Shown here: positions 7,621 to 17,031 of the stretch, piece after piece
How positions within the stretch are numbered: position 1 is the stretch's first letter
Layout: each line of letters starts with the position of its first letter
Notes under the pieces: generated by a model
What the model saw: only the letters and a program-made list of their open reading frames with translations
What the model was told of the DNA's origin: nothing
Database searches by the model: none
Position numbers and translations under genes: made by a program
Source: a virus
Reading direction: 5' to 3' (one strand)
IMG/VR virus record: IMGVR_UViG_3300025122_000008
Span: 1-64,000 of that record
DNA length: 64,000 bases

Positions 7621-8667
7621 ATGGCAGACGAAGACAACAGCTTCCTGACAAATCCAGGACCTGAAAACGACAATAGCGCAGGATCATTTGGGACCTTTAA
7701 ATTAAAGAAACCTTCAATGCTGGCACCACAAGGAAACAACAAGAGGCCCATACAATTGTCGATTTCTCCTGCTGTAAGACAACAGTTTGAGGAGATGACA
7801 GATGAGGCTAAACTTATGTATTCTGGGGTGGGAAATGCAAAAACTCCCCCCACCGACGTTCCAAACTATATCGCCGCAGAAGCAGAAGATATTATATCAA
7901 ATGGCAACTCTTGGATTGTGTTGGGTAAGGATCGGCCCGGAACTATTGGTGATGGGTTTGGCGGCCTAGGCAATACTCATTGTGCAGCGATTGATTTAGT
8001 CGCAGGTAGAATGGGCGGCCGAGCCACACAAATGGACGCACAGAACGAGGCCGTATATGTAAATCCTAATTTCACTATGGATGCCGCGCGCATATATATT
8101 TCTCAAAAATCTGATATTGATCATTATTTAGATCTTAGGCCCGGAACGGTGGGGAACACAACATATCTTAAGCCCGCATCCGCAGTAGCGCTCAAAGCGG
8201 ATGCCATACGAATCGTCGGACGAGAGGGTATAAAACTTGTTACATGTACAGATGTTGAGAACTCTCAAACAGGAGATGTGAATGTTAATGCCGGAATAGA
8301 CCTGATCGCGAACAATGACGACGAAGATATGCAGCCACTAGTTAAAGGCGATTATTTAGTTTCAGCATTGCAGGAGATATTTATACAGATAAATGATACT
8401 CGCGAAATATTATATAATTTTCTAGCAACCCAAAAGGATTTTAATCGCGAGATAATGTCACACACTCACCACTCTCCATTCTTTGGTATTCTAACATCTC
8501 CCTCTCCTGCGGTTTTGGCACAAGGGGTTAAGAACATGATTGATATTATCAAGGGTGCTGAGGTTCAGTGTTATAATCACCTTAATAACAGCAATATGGC
8601 CCAGCTGAAATATGCTAAAGAAACTGGAGCAGCGTACGTACTTAGTAAGTATAATCACACCAATTAA
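7621..8667 (+). CDS. Baseplate/spike-associated structural protein (beta-rich)
   Basis: 348 aa. After a low-complexity N-terminal ~85 residues comes GDGFGGLGNTHCAAIDLVAGRMGG, then VNPNFTMDAARIYISQKSDIDHYLDL and KPASAVALKADAIRIVGREGIKLVT. This run of short strands resembles a beta-helical or OB-type spike segment. I recall close relatives in aquatic T4-like phages annotated as virion structural or baseplate proteins. The C-terminus has a His-rich MSHTHHSPFFGI stretch that might bind metal, as spike tips do. Context (after a tail lysozyme and before gp25/gp6) fits the baseplate hub. The precise T4 equivalent is unclear. Confidence 0.6.
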   Translation: MADEDNSFLTNPGPENDNSAGSFGTFKLKKPSMLAPQGNNKRPIQLSISPAVRQQFEEMTDEAKLMYSGVGNAKTPPTDVPNYIAAEAEDIISNGNSWIVLGKDRPGTIGDGFGGLGNTHCAAIDLVAGRMGGRATQMDAQNEAVYVNPNFTMDAARIYISQKSDIDHYLDLRPGTVGNTTYLKPASAVALKADAIRIVGREGIKLVTCTDVENSQTGDVNVNAGIDLIANNDDEDMQPLVKGDYLVSALQEIFIQINDTREILYNFLATQKDFNREIMSHTHHSPFFGILTSPSPAVLAQGVKNMIDIIKGAEVQCYNHLNNSNMAQLKYAKETGAAYVLSKYNHTN

Positions 8668-8679
8668 CACAAAAATATT

Positions 8680-11600
8680 ATGGCCAATACACGACTAATC
8701 ACAGACTGGCTTTCTAAGGAAGTATTAATACCATATGCCGACGGTGAACTAAACTATATCATTGTTACGGCCCCGGCCGAATATTCCGACCTTTCAAAAG
8801 AAGAGATAATATCGGGCTTTGAAAATCGAATTTTCGGTGATGCAATACGGGGTTTTCTTAAATTCTATTATCCTGAGATGTACTACGCGGGAATGGATCC
8901 CGACGATCTTGCAGATCGACTAGAACAAAGGTTTTTAGCAACACTAGCTACGATAAACGAAAGGGCAGCCGGCGACGAAGACCTGCGCCAGATCGACCCG
9001 AATCGATTCCCTGCGGAAAACATGGGCCAGCTGTCCGCGGATTGGAATTATGAAAAAGCCGACGAACTCTATGATCAAATTAGAGCCGACGTATCAATAG
9101 TGTCGGCAAGAAAGAAGCGCCGCCCGGGTTCTCGTTGGCATTTTCTGGTTGCAACTAATTTAGACGTTGGTAATATCTACGACGTTCGATCACCCGCATA
9201 TGATACGGTGTCCACTAGCTTCGATCTTGCTAGAGAATGGTGGTATGAAAACAATGATATTACTGCTGGGAACTCCGGAACTGTAGTAACTTTAAAATGG
9301 GCCAACATCAATAAAGAATATCAAAAGATTGAAACTCTTTTTTCAAAATATAATATACAAAAAAGGCATTTTGATGGACAGATAATACCAGATATCGATT
9401 TTGGGCAAGAGGCTCTTCAACTGGCAGACGCAATAAGTATGATAAGAACAATTATCAGATTAAATGGGTTTAGCTCGAACACATCCCAAAACGATGAAGT
9501 TACAATACTTTTAGACGCCGCCTATAAATTAAAAAAAATCTCCTATATGCAACCAAACGTGTCCTTGAACTATGTTCAATGTAACGTGGGCTATTTTGTA
9601 TATAGCCTAAAAAATCCTTTCGATAATTTTCAGACCATGGTTTATTTGAGTAAATGGAAAAACTTACTCGATCTAACAGATCCTTCTTACAATTATGATA
9701 AACGATACAGCATTTTTATTAATTTTATAAAAGATTATTCCAGCTCTTATCTAAGAGAATATGAAATAAACTATTGTGGCACCCCCCACAGCCCGCCGGC
9801 GATGGCTGGCGTACAGGACAGTTTTACGACACCCATTCAAGATAATTCGGCTTTTGGCGGCCCGAATTCGATTGATGTTGATGGGACCATGGAGTCAACA
9901 GGCTTGTTCGGTGCCAAAAATAAAACCTTGTATTTAAGATTTTCCAACGTACAGTTACAAAGCAAGGTCATGAAAAACCCTGTAAACAAGAAGCTCATAT
10001 TGGAAGATCAGTATTCCAAGGTAGAACAGAAGGCAGAAGACGCGATTAAAAAAGTAATGGAAGGCCTCAGAAAGATTCAGAATTCTGAGGAGATGTCCAT
10101 TATCAAAGACGTTCTCAACAAAGTAGGCATTGATGTTATAATTATAGAAGCTATTAAATGTCTCGCGTTTAACTCCAATTTTGATCCGAATAGTGTTAGA
10201 TCAGACATACGAGATCTGGTGTCTGAAACCGGAGATCTCTGGGCCGGCCGAAAGCCACCCATGGGAATTAAATTGCCCGATATAGAAATAAAGATTCCTA
10301 TATTTTCCATGACTGGCGGTCTGGATAAGATCATGCTAAAGATGATCGAGGATGCGCTGATGGAGATTGTCGCCGCGCTGATTCAAGCCATGGCAGATAT
10401 AATTAGAGACTCGTGCGCGGCGAAGGATTTATCAGGAGGAGACTATGGTGAGTTAGATTTGTCGGACATGTTTAATATAAATCCGGATAAAGATACTCCT
10501 GATGTGCTAGGCGAAACAGAAGGAACTCCCTTACATGCGTGTTTTGAGGCAAATAATATTCCAACTGCAGTCGGAATGCAGTATATATCTCGGGTTTCGA
10601 ACATATTAAACCCTTCTGAGATTTGTCAACTTTTAAAAATGTCTGCTCCGGTTAATGTGGTGGAAGCGGTTAGAGAGTTTAATGAAGCCTATGAGGAGCC
10701 AGCAATTGTTGAAAATCTAAATACACATACGGCGATAGTGACCTTTTTTGGCTGTTTGGGCGATATGGTAGATATTGATTCTATTTGTGATACGCTAGTA
10801 AGCAATAATATCCTCCCCAATGTGGATGATGTTTGTTTTAATGAGTCTAACCTATTATCTGCGACCGATCTGTTTAATTTAAACAACCTCTTAGATATGC
10901 TTGAAAATGGAATACAGCTGGAAATTCCTGAAATAAACATAACATGCCCCACCAAGCCGGGGTATATACCAAACCCTCTTGTTGATAGGTCTATACCACA
11001 GTTAATAAGCGCTCTTGCGGAGTCTGTGGCGATTAATTTTTATCTATCTGTTGATGGCCTCAAGGCTGTTTTACTAACATCTACGACGTCAGCTGGGGAC
11101 TCCGCTGCCGCATGCGCACTTGAGCTTGCGCCCGAAGGTCCCGGCTTTACGACCCCAGAAGAGGGCGCGGGTGTCGACTCCGGCCCCAATAGCCCCATGG
11201 GGAAGATGGCCAAGGGCCTTCGTGACCTGGCTGATAAGTTTTCCGAGCCCAACGACTTCCGGGAGCTGATGAAGGACTGCGGCATGGCCGAGGATGGTTC
11301 CGATATATTTGGAGGAGCGGACAATCTCACCGCGGCCGTCGACGCGCTGGCCGAGCTTTTAGAAAACTTTGATTTTTCAGCAGCGGTTCAGCTGGGCAAC
11401 GATATGGATGCGGCTGCTGAGGCAAGCGCCAATGGTATTTTACCTTTAGCTAACTATGAATTTCCCCAATCCTATAAGGACGCTTTAAAAGACCTGGTTC
11501 CAGACATATCGTTTAATTCAATCAGGTACCGCCCGACCTTCGACTGGATCGAAGTTTTAAAAGACGAGCCGGAGCTGCACACCGACTTCTTTAGGGCGGG

Positions 11601-14600
11601 TAAGACCAGGTCCCACGGTACCGGGAGCCATGGCTCTCCAAAGCATCTTCACTTCCGATTTACGGATGGTGGGTGGTCGATGGCCAATATTGAAAAAGAG
11701 GTAATAAAATATGGCGGTGGTGGGTCCCCGCGCGCTGCCAGAGCAGCGCCGGGCCTCACAGGGGGGGACGAGATCATCTTATCGGTTTCCATTACCGGTC
11801 CGACCGTGTTTAGAGATAATCCAACTTTTATAGCCGAAACATATAATAGGCAAGAGCTTCTTGACAATCTGGGTACGGTAGCCGATAACTATGTCACTTC
11901 GAAGTTACACAACCCAGCACTTGATGCTTTTGCCGGTATGGCACTTTCTTCTTTTAAGAACTTCTTGGAAGGACACGAAAATGTTGTTGATACCCCCGAA
12001 TGCCGCGATAGTTGGCTAGAAGACTTCTTTAAAGCTAATCAAAGGAGTTATCATCATTCAGTAACTGCTGGACTTGTTAATGGCTTTACTGAGTATATAC
12101 TTGGACATGGTCGATTTAGTACTGAAAGCTTTATGAAAATGCTCCTTCGTCGCGACAATACAAATTGTATTAATGACCCATCAAAGGTGGGGGATCTGAT
12201 GGATATGAATGGTATTGTTAAAGACGTACAAGACGAATATAATGATTCAATGTGCAACGACACTATGTCGATGGAAGATACATTAGATGGGTGTATAATT
12301 TTCGGAGCACAACTTTTATTTTTCCAAATAGCCGCGGTTAAGTTTTTCTTGAAAAATGTGAGTGCCCTTTCCGCATTTAAATTGTCTGAAGTGTGGAAAT
12401 TAAATGTTGTAAGAGATTTTGTAACGGCTACTGTTTTTCGCGAGGCTCAACGCTATATAGAAAATTCAAGTGCCTCTACCTCTGTAGGAGACTTTACGAC
12501 CAAATTTGTTGAACACGCAAATGAATGGATGGGAAGAAAAATAAATCGGGAGGATCCAAAACTCGACCGGGACGTATTAGATACATTGGGTATTAATTCT
12601 GATAGGCTTAGCGATCTTTTGATCGATAATAACGCACTTAAGTATATTTTGATGTGGAGAATGAAAAGATCAGCCACCGCTGTCGGTAATATAATATCTA
12701 AGCCCGGCGCCGGCCCGCAGGACGCAAGGTCGATAGAGGATATTTTTATAAGATTTATTCTTGGGTTTGCAGCACCACTCGGTGGTGTACCTTTTCACAA
12801 AGGTACGGTGGATGTGGAGAACGCGTTGGCCACCTCTACTAATATTTGGAATCATAAAATTTCTATCGACAGCACCGTTCCCGGTATTAAGGAATTATTT
12901 GCATACGGTGGATTCAAACTAGAGCCTTACTTAACGTGGGACGCGAACACCTGGGACATCCAGCCCGGCGACACGGGCGTAGAAAATATTATTGCTTCTA
13001 AGCCAGTTTATACCAGCAGACTTATGTTAACCGGCGTCGAAGACGAAGACGGCGCCTCTCTATCGAAATTACGACGCTATATACAAATTAATGATCCCCA
13101 TGCATCGGCCCGGGCGGCCGCCGCTGCCGCCGCAGGAATCCCGGAGCCCCCGGGGCCCATGGACTATAAAACACTTATCAATCCCAAACTCAAATATCGA
13201 CTGGTATATTATGTCCCGGCTGAATACGATCGAAACTTTGGGGACGTCGAGGCGAAGAAGCGCAAATTTAGAACAATTTCCACCTTGCTAAAGGAATATA
13301 TCGAGCTTGATTACAGTGAAGAAGACGAAGACGCCGCCCTCGAATCGGGTATTCTTGACACTAGCAAGCTTAATAAGATATTCAATGATCGTGAAGCGTT
13401 TATTCCGCTTTCTATATATAAACCTCGGGTTCAATCTTCTGAACAGGTGGATTCGACTATAAGTCTTTCGCTTCCACAATGGGAGCCGTATTATTCAGCT
13501 GACGATCCCGACACCGGCTGCGGCTACATGAATCGCACGCATTCTGGCCACTTCGGTCAGTACCGAGACCCTTCGAACGGGCACCTCCACGGCGAACCAC
13601 CAGCTTTCTGCAATGATCCCGGGTATCCCGAATCGACGCCTCTACAAGAAGGTCATGGGTGGGCCTGGATAAGAGATAAGGGCCTGGACACCGACGACGA
13701 CGGGGATGTAGACGCATCGGAGTTGCCCTGGGATGATCCCGCCGGCCACTACGAACAGCAGCCGCTTACTGAAGAAGTAACCGAGACGATGGACACCTCT
13801 ATACCGGCAAACTTTAGAAATGAGGTAGCCAGCTTTGGTATACCAATAATGGAATTTTCGGTACCAGAGCTAGATCGAGGTGAAATTACTTTGGCCGAAG
13901 TGAAAGACTATTATCCAACTAAATCTAGCCAGCACTCACACAACTTAAAGAGTTCTCCGGATTATCCAAAATTTCAATATTTCTTCTCAAAGATTTTTGA
14001 TAGAGACCTGGCCCTGACAACTGCGTTAATGAATAATTTCTATCAATCAGAAACCAGATTCTCTTCCGGAATCAATGAGTTGTTTTATGGTACCGTTGAT
14101 TCAGCGGCATATTTGTTTTTGACAGCGATGGAGACCCCACGCGGCTCGGGCATCCGAGAGGACAGGTCCGTGGGTATTCCCGGAGTTCAAAATCCTACTG
14201 GTGGTGCCCCCGCGATTGACATGAGAGGATATATACTCAAGGCCCTAATGGAAACGCCCCTTAAAATTCTTAGAGGAGTGTGCGAAACTATGGACCCTCA
14301 CGTGGCAATCATGAAAATAATACGAGACGTTACTGGTCAAGTTATAGACCAGGTTATTGACGGAATGGAGATGGGGCTAGAAGTTGCCGGTGAAGCGGAT
14401 CCAACCGGGGTATTAAATGCAATTGATATAAAAGCAGAAGGCCTCGTCGATTTAATGTTCTGCGGGATTAACGAAGCCAATGAGGAAATGATTGATGATT
14501 TATGGGACCCTGCTGAACTTTCTGCCAACGACGCATGTTTTGATATTGGTATCAATGCACCCCCGCCACCGTCTCTGCTTCCCAAATTTGAGAAGACGGG

Positions 14601-14742
14601 TATAGATTTTACCGGAACATTACCAGGATTGTTTATGATGCCTCCTGGCCCATTTGGTATATTGTATTTTCTTTTGGGCCTTTTGGACCTAGACAAGGCA
14701 GAAGACGAGGCCCTTCTAGAAGAAGAAGAGGATTCTTGTTAA
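8680..14742 (+). CDS. Very large virion/baseplate protein (2020 aa)
   Basis: 2020 aa, no recognised family. The N-terminal ~450 residues are globular (MANTRLITDWLSKEVLIPYADGELNY). Several long helical segments follow, with scattered Cys (for example around residues 600-750), and Ala/Gly/Pro-rich inserts near residues 805-850, 970-1030 and 1472-1490. Residues 1670-1681 (DTDDDGDVDASE) form a textbook EF-hand/dockerin-type calcium loop inside a Cys/Gly/Pro-rich insert. The C-terminus is hydrophobic then acidic (PGLFMMPPGPFGILYFLLGLLDLDKAEDE). Position between the spike-like gene and gp25 suggests a baseplate component. It is not obviously a tape measure, since long coiled coil does not dominate. 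Confidence 0.7.
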   Translation: MANTRLITDWLSKEVLIPYADGELNYIIVTAPAEYSDLSKEEIISGFENRIFGDAIRGFLKFYYPEMYYAGMDPDDLADRLEQRFLATLATINERAAGDEDLRQIDPNRFPAENMGQLSADWNYEKADELYDQIRADVSIVSARKKRRPGSRWHFLVATNLDVGNIYDVRSPAYDTVSTSFDLAREWWYENNDITAGNSGTVVTLKWANINKEYQKIETLFSKYNIQKRHFDGQIIPDIDFGQEALQLADAISMIRTIIRLNGFSSNTSQNDEVTILLDAAYKLKKISYMQPNVSLNYVQCNVGYFVYSLKNPFDNFQTMVYLSKWKNLLDLTDPSYNYDKRYSIFINFIKDYSSSYLREYEINYCGTPHSPPAMAGVQDSFTTPIQDNSAFGGPNSIDVDGTMESTGLFGAKNKTLYLRFSNVQLQSKVMKNPVNKKLILEDQYSKVEQKAEDAIKKVMEGLRKIQNSEEMSIIKDVLNKVGIDVIIIEAIKCLAFNSNFDPNSVRSDIRDLVSETGDLWAGRKPPMGIKLPDIEIKIPIFSMTGGLDKIMLKMIEDALMEIVAALIQAMADIIRDSCAAKDLSGGDYGELDLSDMFNINPDKDTPDVLGETEGTPLHACFEANNIPTAVGMQYISRVSNILNPSEICQLLKMSAPVNVVEAVREFNEAYEEPAIVENLNTHTAIVTFFGCLGDMVDIDSICDTLVSNNILPNVDDVCFNESNLLSATDLFNLNNLLDMLENGIQLEIPEINITCPTKPGYIPNPLVDRSIPQLISALAESVAINFYLSVDGLKAVLLTSTTSAGDSAAACALELAPEGPGFTTPEEGAGVDSGPNSPMGKMAKGLRDLADKFSEPNDFRELMKDCGMAEDGSDIFGGADNLTAAVDALAELLENFDFSAAVQLGNDMDAAAEASANGILPLANYEFPQSYKDALKDLVPDISFNSIRYRPTFDWIEVLKDEPELHTDFFRAGKTRSHGTGSHGSPKHLHFRFTDGGWSMANIEKEVIKYGGGGSPRAARAAPGLTGGDEIILSVSITGPTVFRDNPTFIAETYNRQELLDNLGTVADNYVTSKLHNPALDAFAGMALSSFKNFLEGHENVVDTPECRDSWLEDFFKANQRSYHHSVTAGLVNGFTEYILGHGRFSTESFMKMLLRRDNTNCINDPSKVGDLMDMNGIVKDVQDEYNDSMCNDTMSMEDTLDGCIIFGAQLLFFQIAAVKFFLKNVSALSAFKLSEVWKLNVVRDFVTATVFREAQRYIENSSASTSVGDFTTKFVEHANEWMGRKINREDPKLDRDVLDTLGINSDRLSDLLIDNNALKYILMWRMKRSATAVGNIISKPGAGPQDARSIEDIFIRFILGFAAPLGGVPFHKGTVDVENALATSTNIWNHKISIDSTVPGIKELFAYGGFKLEPYLTWDANTWDIQPGDTGVENIIASKPVYTSRLMLTGVEDEDGASLSKLRRYIQINDPHASARAAAAAAAGIPEPPGPMDYKTLINPKLKYRLVYYVPAEYDRNFGDVEAKKRKFRTISTLLKEYIELDYSEEDEDAALESGILDTSKLNKIFNDREAFIPLSIYKPRVQSSEQVDSTISLSLPQWEPYYSADDPDTGCGYMNRTHSGHFGQYRDPSNGHLHGEPPAFCNDPGYPESTPLQEGHGWAWIRDKGLDTDDDGDVDASELPWDDPAGHYEQQPLTEEVTETMDTSIPANFRNEVASFGIPIMEFSVPELDRGEITLAEVKDYYPTKSSQHSHNLKSSPDYPKFQYFFSKIFDRDLALTTALMNNFYQSETRFSSGINELFYGTVDSAAYLFLTAMETPRGSGIREDRSVGIPGVQNPTGGAPAIDMRGYILKALMETPLKILRGVCETMDPHVAIMKIIRDVTGQVIDQVIDGMEMGLEVAGEADPTGVLNAIDIKAEGLVDLMFCGINEANEEMIDDLWDPAELSANDACFDIGINAPPPPSLLPKFEKTGIDFTGTLPGLFMMPPGPFGILYFLLGLLDLDKAEDEALLEEEEDSC

Positions 14743-14798
14743 TTTGTGTACAATTCTATTAACAATTCTATTTATTTTAAAAAGGAGTATGGTTACTA

Positions 14799-15203
14799 AT
14801 GTCAGCAAATGATCAAGGTTTATCTGTGGCACTTCCTCTGACTGTAGATCCTACATTCGGCCCATATGGTTTAAACACCACATATGAAGACCTAGCAAAA
14901 CAAAATCTTAAAATGCTTTTGTTAACCAACAGGGGTGAAAGAATAATGCATCCCAATTTTGGTGTAGGCCTTAGATCTTATTTATTTGAACAAAACTCGC
15001 CCGTAACTTTTGGAGAGATTGATAGGACTATAAGAAAACAGGTTGATAGATATCTTCCATACATTGGAATTAATACAATAAAGTTTTCTACTTCGGAGGT
15101 TGGCAACGAATTTGATCCTAATTTTATGGGGGTAACAATATATTTTACAATATTACCAATACAGGTATCAACATTTTTGCAGATAAGTGCCGACGAAGGC
15201 TAA
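14799..15203 (+). CDS. 25: Baseplate wedge subunit gp25
   Basis: 134 aa, the typical length (T4 gp25 is 132). GPYGLNTTYEDLAKQNLKMLLLTNRGERIMHPNFGVGLRSYLFEQ is the conserved core of the gp25/GPW lysozyme-like wedge family. The protein joins the baseplate wedge to the tail sheath and initiates sheath polymerisation. A clean AAAAGGAG ribosome-binding site precedes the start, and a 10-bp repeat lies upstream (14751-14772). The next gene is gp6, matching conserved gp25-gp6 neighbourhood in contractile tails. Confidence 0.92.
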   Translation: MSANDQGLSVALPLTVDPTFGPYGLNTTYEDLAKQNLKMLLLTNRGERIMHPNFGVGLRSYLFEQNSPVTFGEIDRTIRKQVDRYLPYIGINTIKFSTSEVGNEFDPNFMGVTIYFTILPIQVSTFLQISADEG

Positions 15204-15231
15204 TTAAATAGAATAATTGGAACTTTAACTT

Positions 15232-17031
15232 ATGCCCAAGAAACTACAACCCATTAACTATACTAGCCGTAATTTTGATAGTATCCGTCGGGATTTAGAA
15301 AATTATGCTAAAAGATATTACCCCAACACTTTTAAGGATTTTAATGAGGCTAGCTTCGGCTCGCTAATGCTGGACACTGTTTCGTATGTTGGGGATATAT
15401 TATCTTTTTATTTAGATTATCAAACAAACGAATCTTTTTTAGATAGTGCTATTGAATACAACAACGTTATTCGATTAGCTCGCCAAATGGGCTTTAAATT
15501 AAGTCCAAGCCCTTCTTCATATGGCCTTGTTACATTTTATATTGAAATTCCTTCTACTACAACTGCTGGTGGAACACCTAACACCAATTATGCACCCATA
15601 CTCAAAGCGGGCTCACAGTTTTCTTCTGTTGGTGGCGGCACGTATACGCTTTTAGAAAATGTAGATTTCGCCAAGTCATCAAATTTAATGGTAGCCGGCG
15701 CAGTAAATTCTACTACTGGCGCACCCACAACGTATGTTATTCGCGCACAGGGTCGTATAGTTTCGGGAAGAGTTACTAGAGAAACCATCACATTAGGAGG
15801 TTTCCAGAGATTTTTAAAGATACCACTGAAATCTAACAAGGTAGCTGACATTATTTCTGTAAAAGATTCCGAAAGTCATATGTACTACGAAGTTGACAAT
15901 TTATCACAAAATGTGATTTATAAGGCAATTAACAACAACAACTCCGATCGAAATACCGCTCCGTCTATTTTGAAAGCTGTTCCGGTTGCACGAAGGTTTG
16001 TGTTGGAATATGATGGCGAAACTGCGTATATGCAGTTTGGGTACGGATCTGACTCAGAGCTTTTGTCTGAATCAATAGTCGACCCCTCAGAGGTGGTTTT
16101 AGACCTACATGGGCGTAATTATATTACTGATACAGAATTTGATCCAACCAGACTTATAAGTACAGACAAATTTGGCATTGCTCCGTCAAATACAACTCTC
16201 ACCATAGCTTATCGAGTTAATACCACGCAGGATGTTAATGCCGCGGTTAACAGCGTAACGCAAGTTGGTGCTGCCAATTTTAAGTTTAGAAATGCCGGAG
16301 CCCTTAGTCTTGATACCAGAGAGACGGTTAGAACATCGTTAGAGCTTACGAATGAAAATCCGATAGTGGGGGACGTTTCTCTTCCATCATCCGACGAAAT
16401 ACGTCAAAGGGTAATTGCGCATTATGCGGCCCAACACCGCGCCGTGACATTAGAAGACTATCAGGCAATCACTTATGGCATGCCGGCAAAATATGGATCT
16501 TTAAAGAGATGCGTTGCATCGCGTGATTTCAGCGAGTTTAAACGAAATATTAATTTATATGTTATATCAGAAGACCCAGAGACGATGAGATTAACTTCTG
16601 CCAACAGTACACTTAAATTGAATTTAAAAACTTGGCTTTCGCGGTATAAAATGGTGAATGACACCATTGACATATTAAACGCGAGAATAGTCAACTTTGG
16701 AGTGGAGTATATAATAGTCACTGATTACGAAACCAATAGATTTACGGCCCTTAATCTGGCTAACGCTGCGCTTAGAAAATACTTTAGCAAGGTGGGCGAC
16801 ATTGGTGAGCCTGTATATATTTCTGATATGTATAGGGTACTTCAGGATGTTCCCGGGATTATTGACGTTTTAACAGTTAGGGCTGTTAATAAATCCGGCG
16901 GTATTTATTCCAGTTATGCATATGATTTTGATGGTGCGACGTCGGCCGACGGCCGTCGTATTGATGGTGCAAAGGATATTATTTTTGAATTAAAATATCC
17001 AGACGCTGATATTAAAGGATCGGTAAGATAA
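15232..17031 (+). CDS. 6: Baseplate wedge subunit gp6 (Baseplate J-like)
   Basis: 599 aa (T4 gp6 is 660). The N-terminus INYTSRNFDSIRRDLENYAKRYYPNTFKDFNEASFGSLMLDTVSYVGDILSFYLDYQTNESFLDSA is characteristic of T4-type gp6. Further on, VTLEDYQAITYGMPAKYGSLKR and KYFSKVGDIGEPVYISDMYRVLQDVPGIIDV are typical Baseplate J motifs. Gp6 dimers form the inner baseplate ring that links wedges. The stop overlaps the next gene's ATG by one base. Confidence 0.9.
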   Translation: MPKKLQPINYTSRNFDSIRRDLENYAKRYYPNTFKDFNEASFGSLMLDTVSYVGDILSFYLDYQTNESFLDSAIEYNNVIRLARQMGFKLSPSPSSYGLVTFYIEIPSTTTAGGTPNTNYAPILKAGSQFSSVGGGTYTLLENVDFAKSSNLMVAGAVNSTTGAPTTYVIRAQGRIVSGRVTRETITLGGFQRFLKIPLKSNKVADIISVKDSESHMYYEVDNLSQNVIYKAINNNNSDRNTAPSILKAVPVARRFVLEYDGETAYMQFGYGSDSELLSESIVDPSEVVLDLHGRNYITDTEFDPTRLISTDKFGIAPSNTTLTIAYRVNTTQDVNAAVNSVTQVGAANFKFRNAGALSLDTRETVRTSLELTNENPIVGDVSLPSSDEIRQRVIAHYAAQHRAVTLEDYQAITYGMPAKYGSLKRCVASRDFSEFKRNINLYVISEDPETMRLTSANSTLKLNLKTWLSRYKMVNDTIDILNARIVNFGVEYIIVTDYETNRFTALNLANAALRKYFSKVGDIGEPVYISDMYRVLQDVPGIIDVLTVRAVNKSGGIYSSYAYDFDGATSADGRRIDGAKDIIFELKYPDADIKGSVR

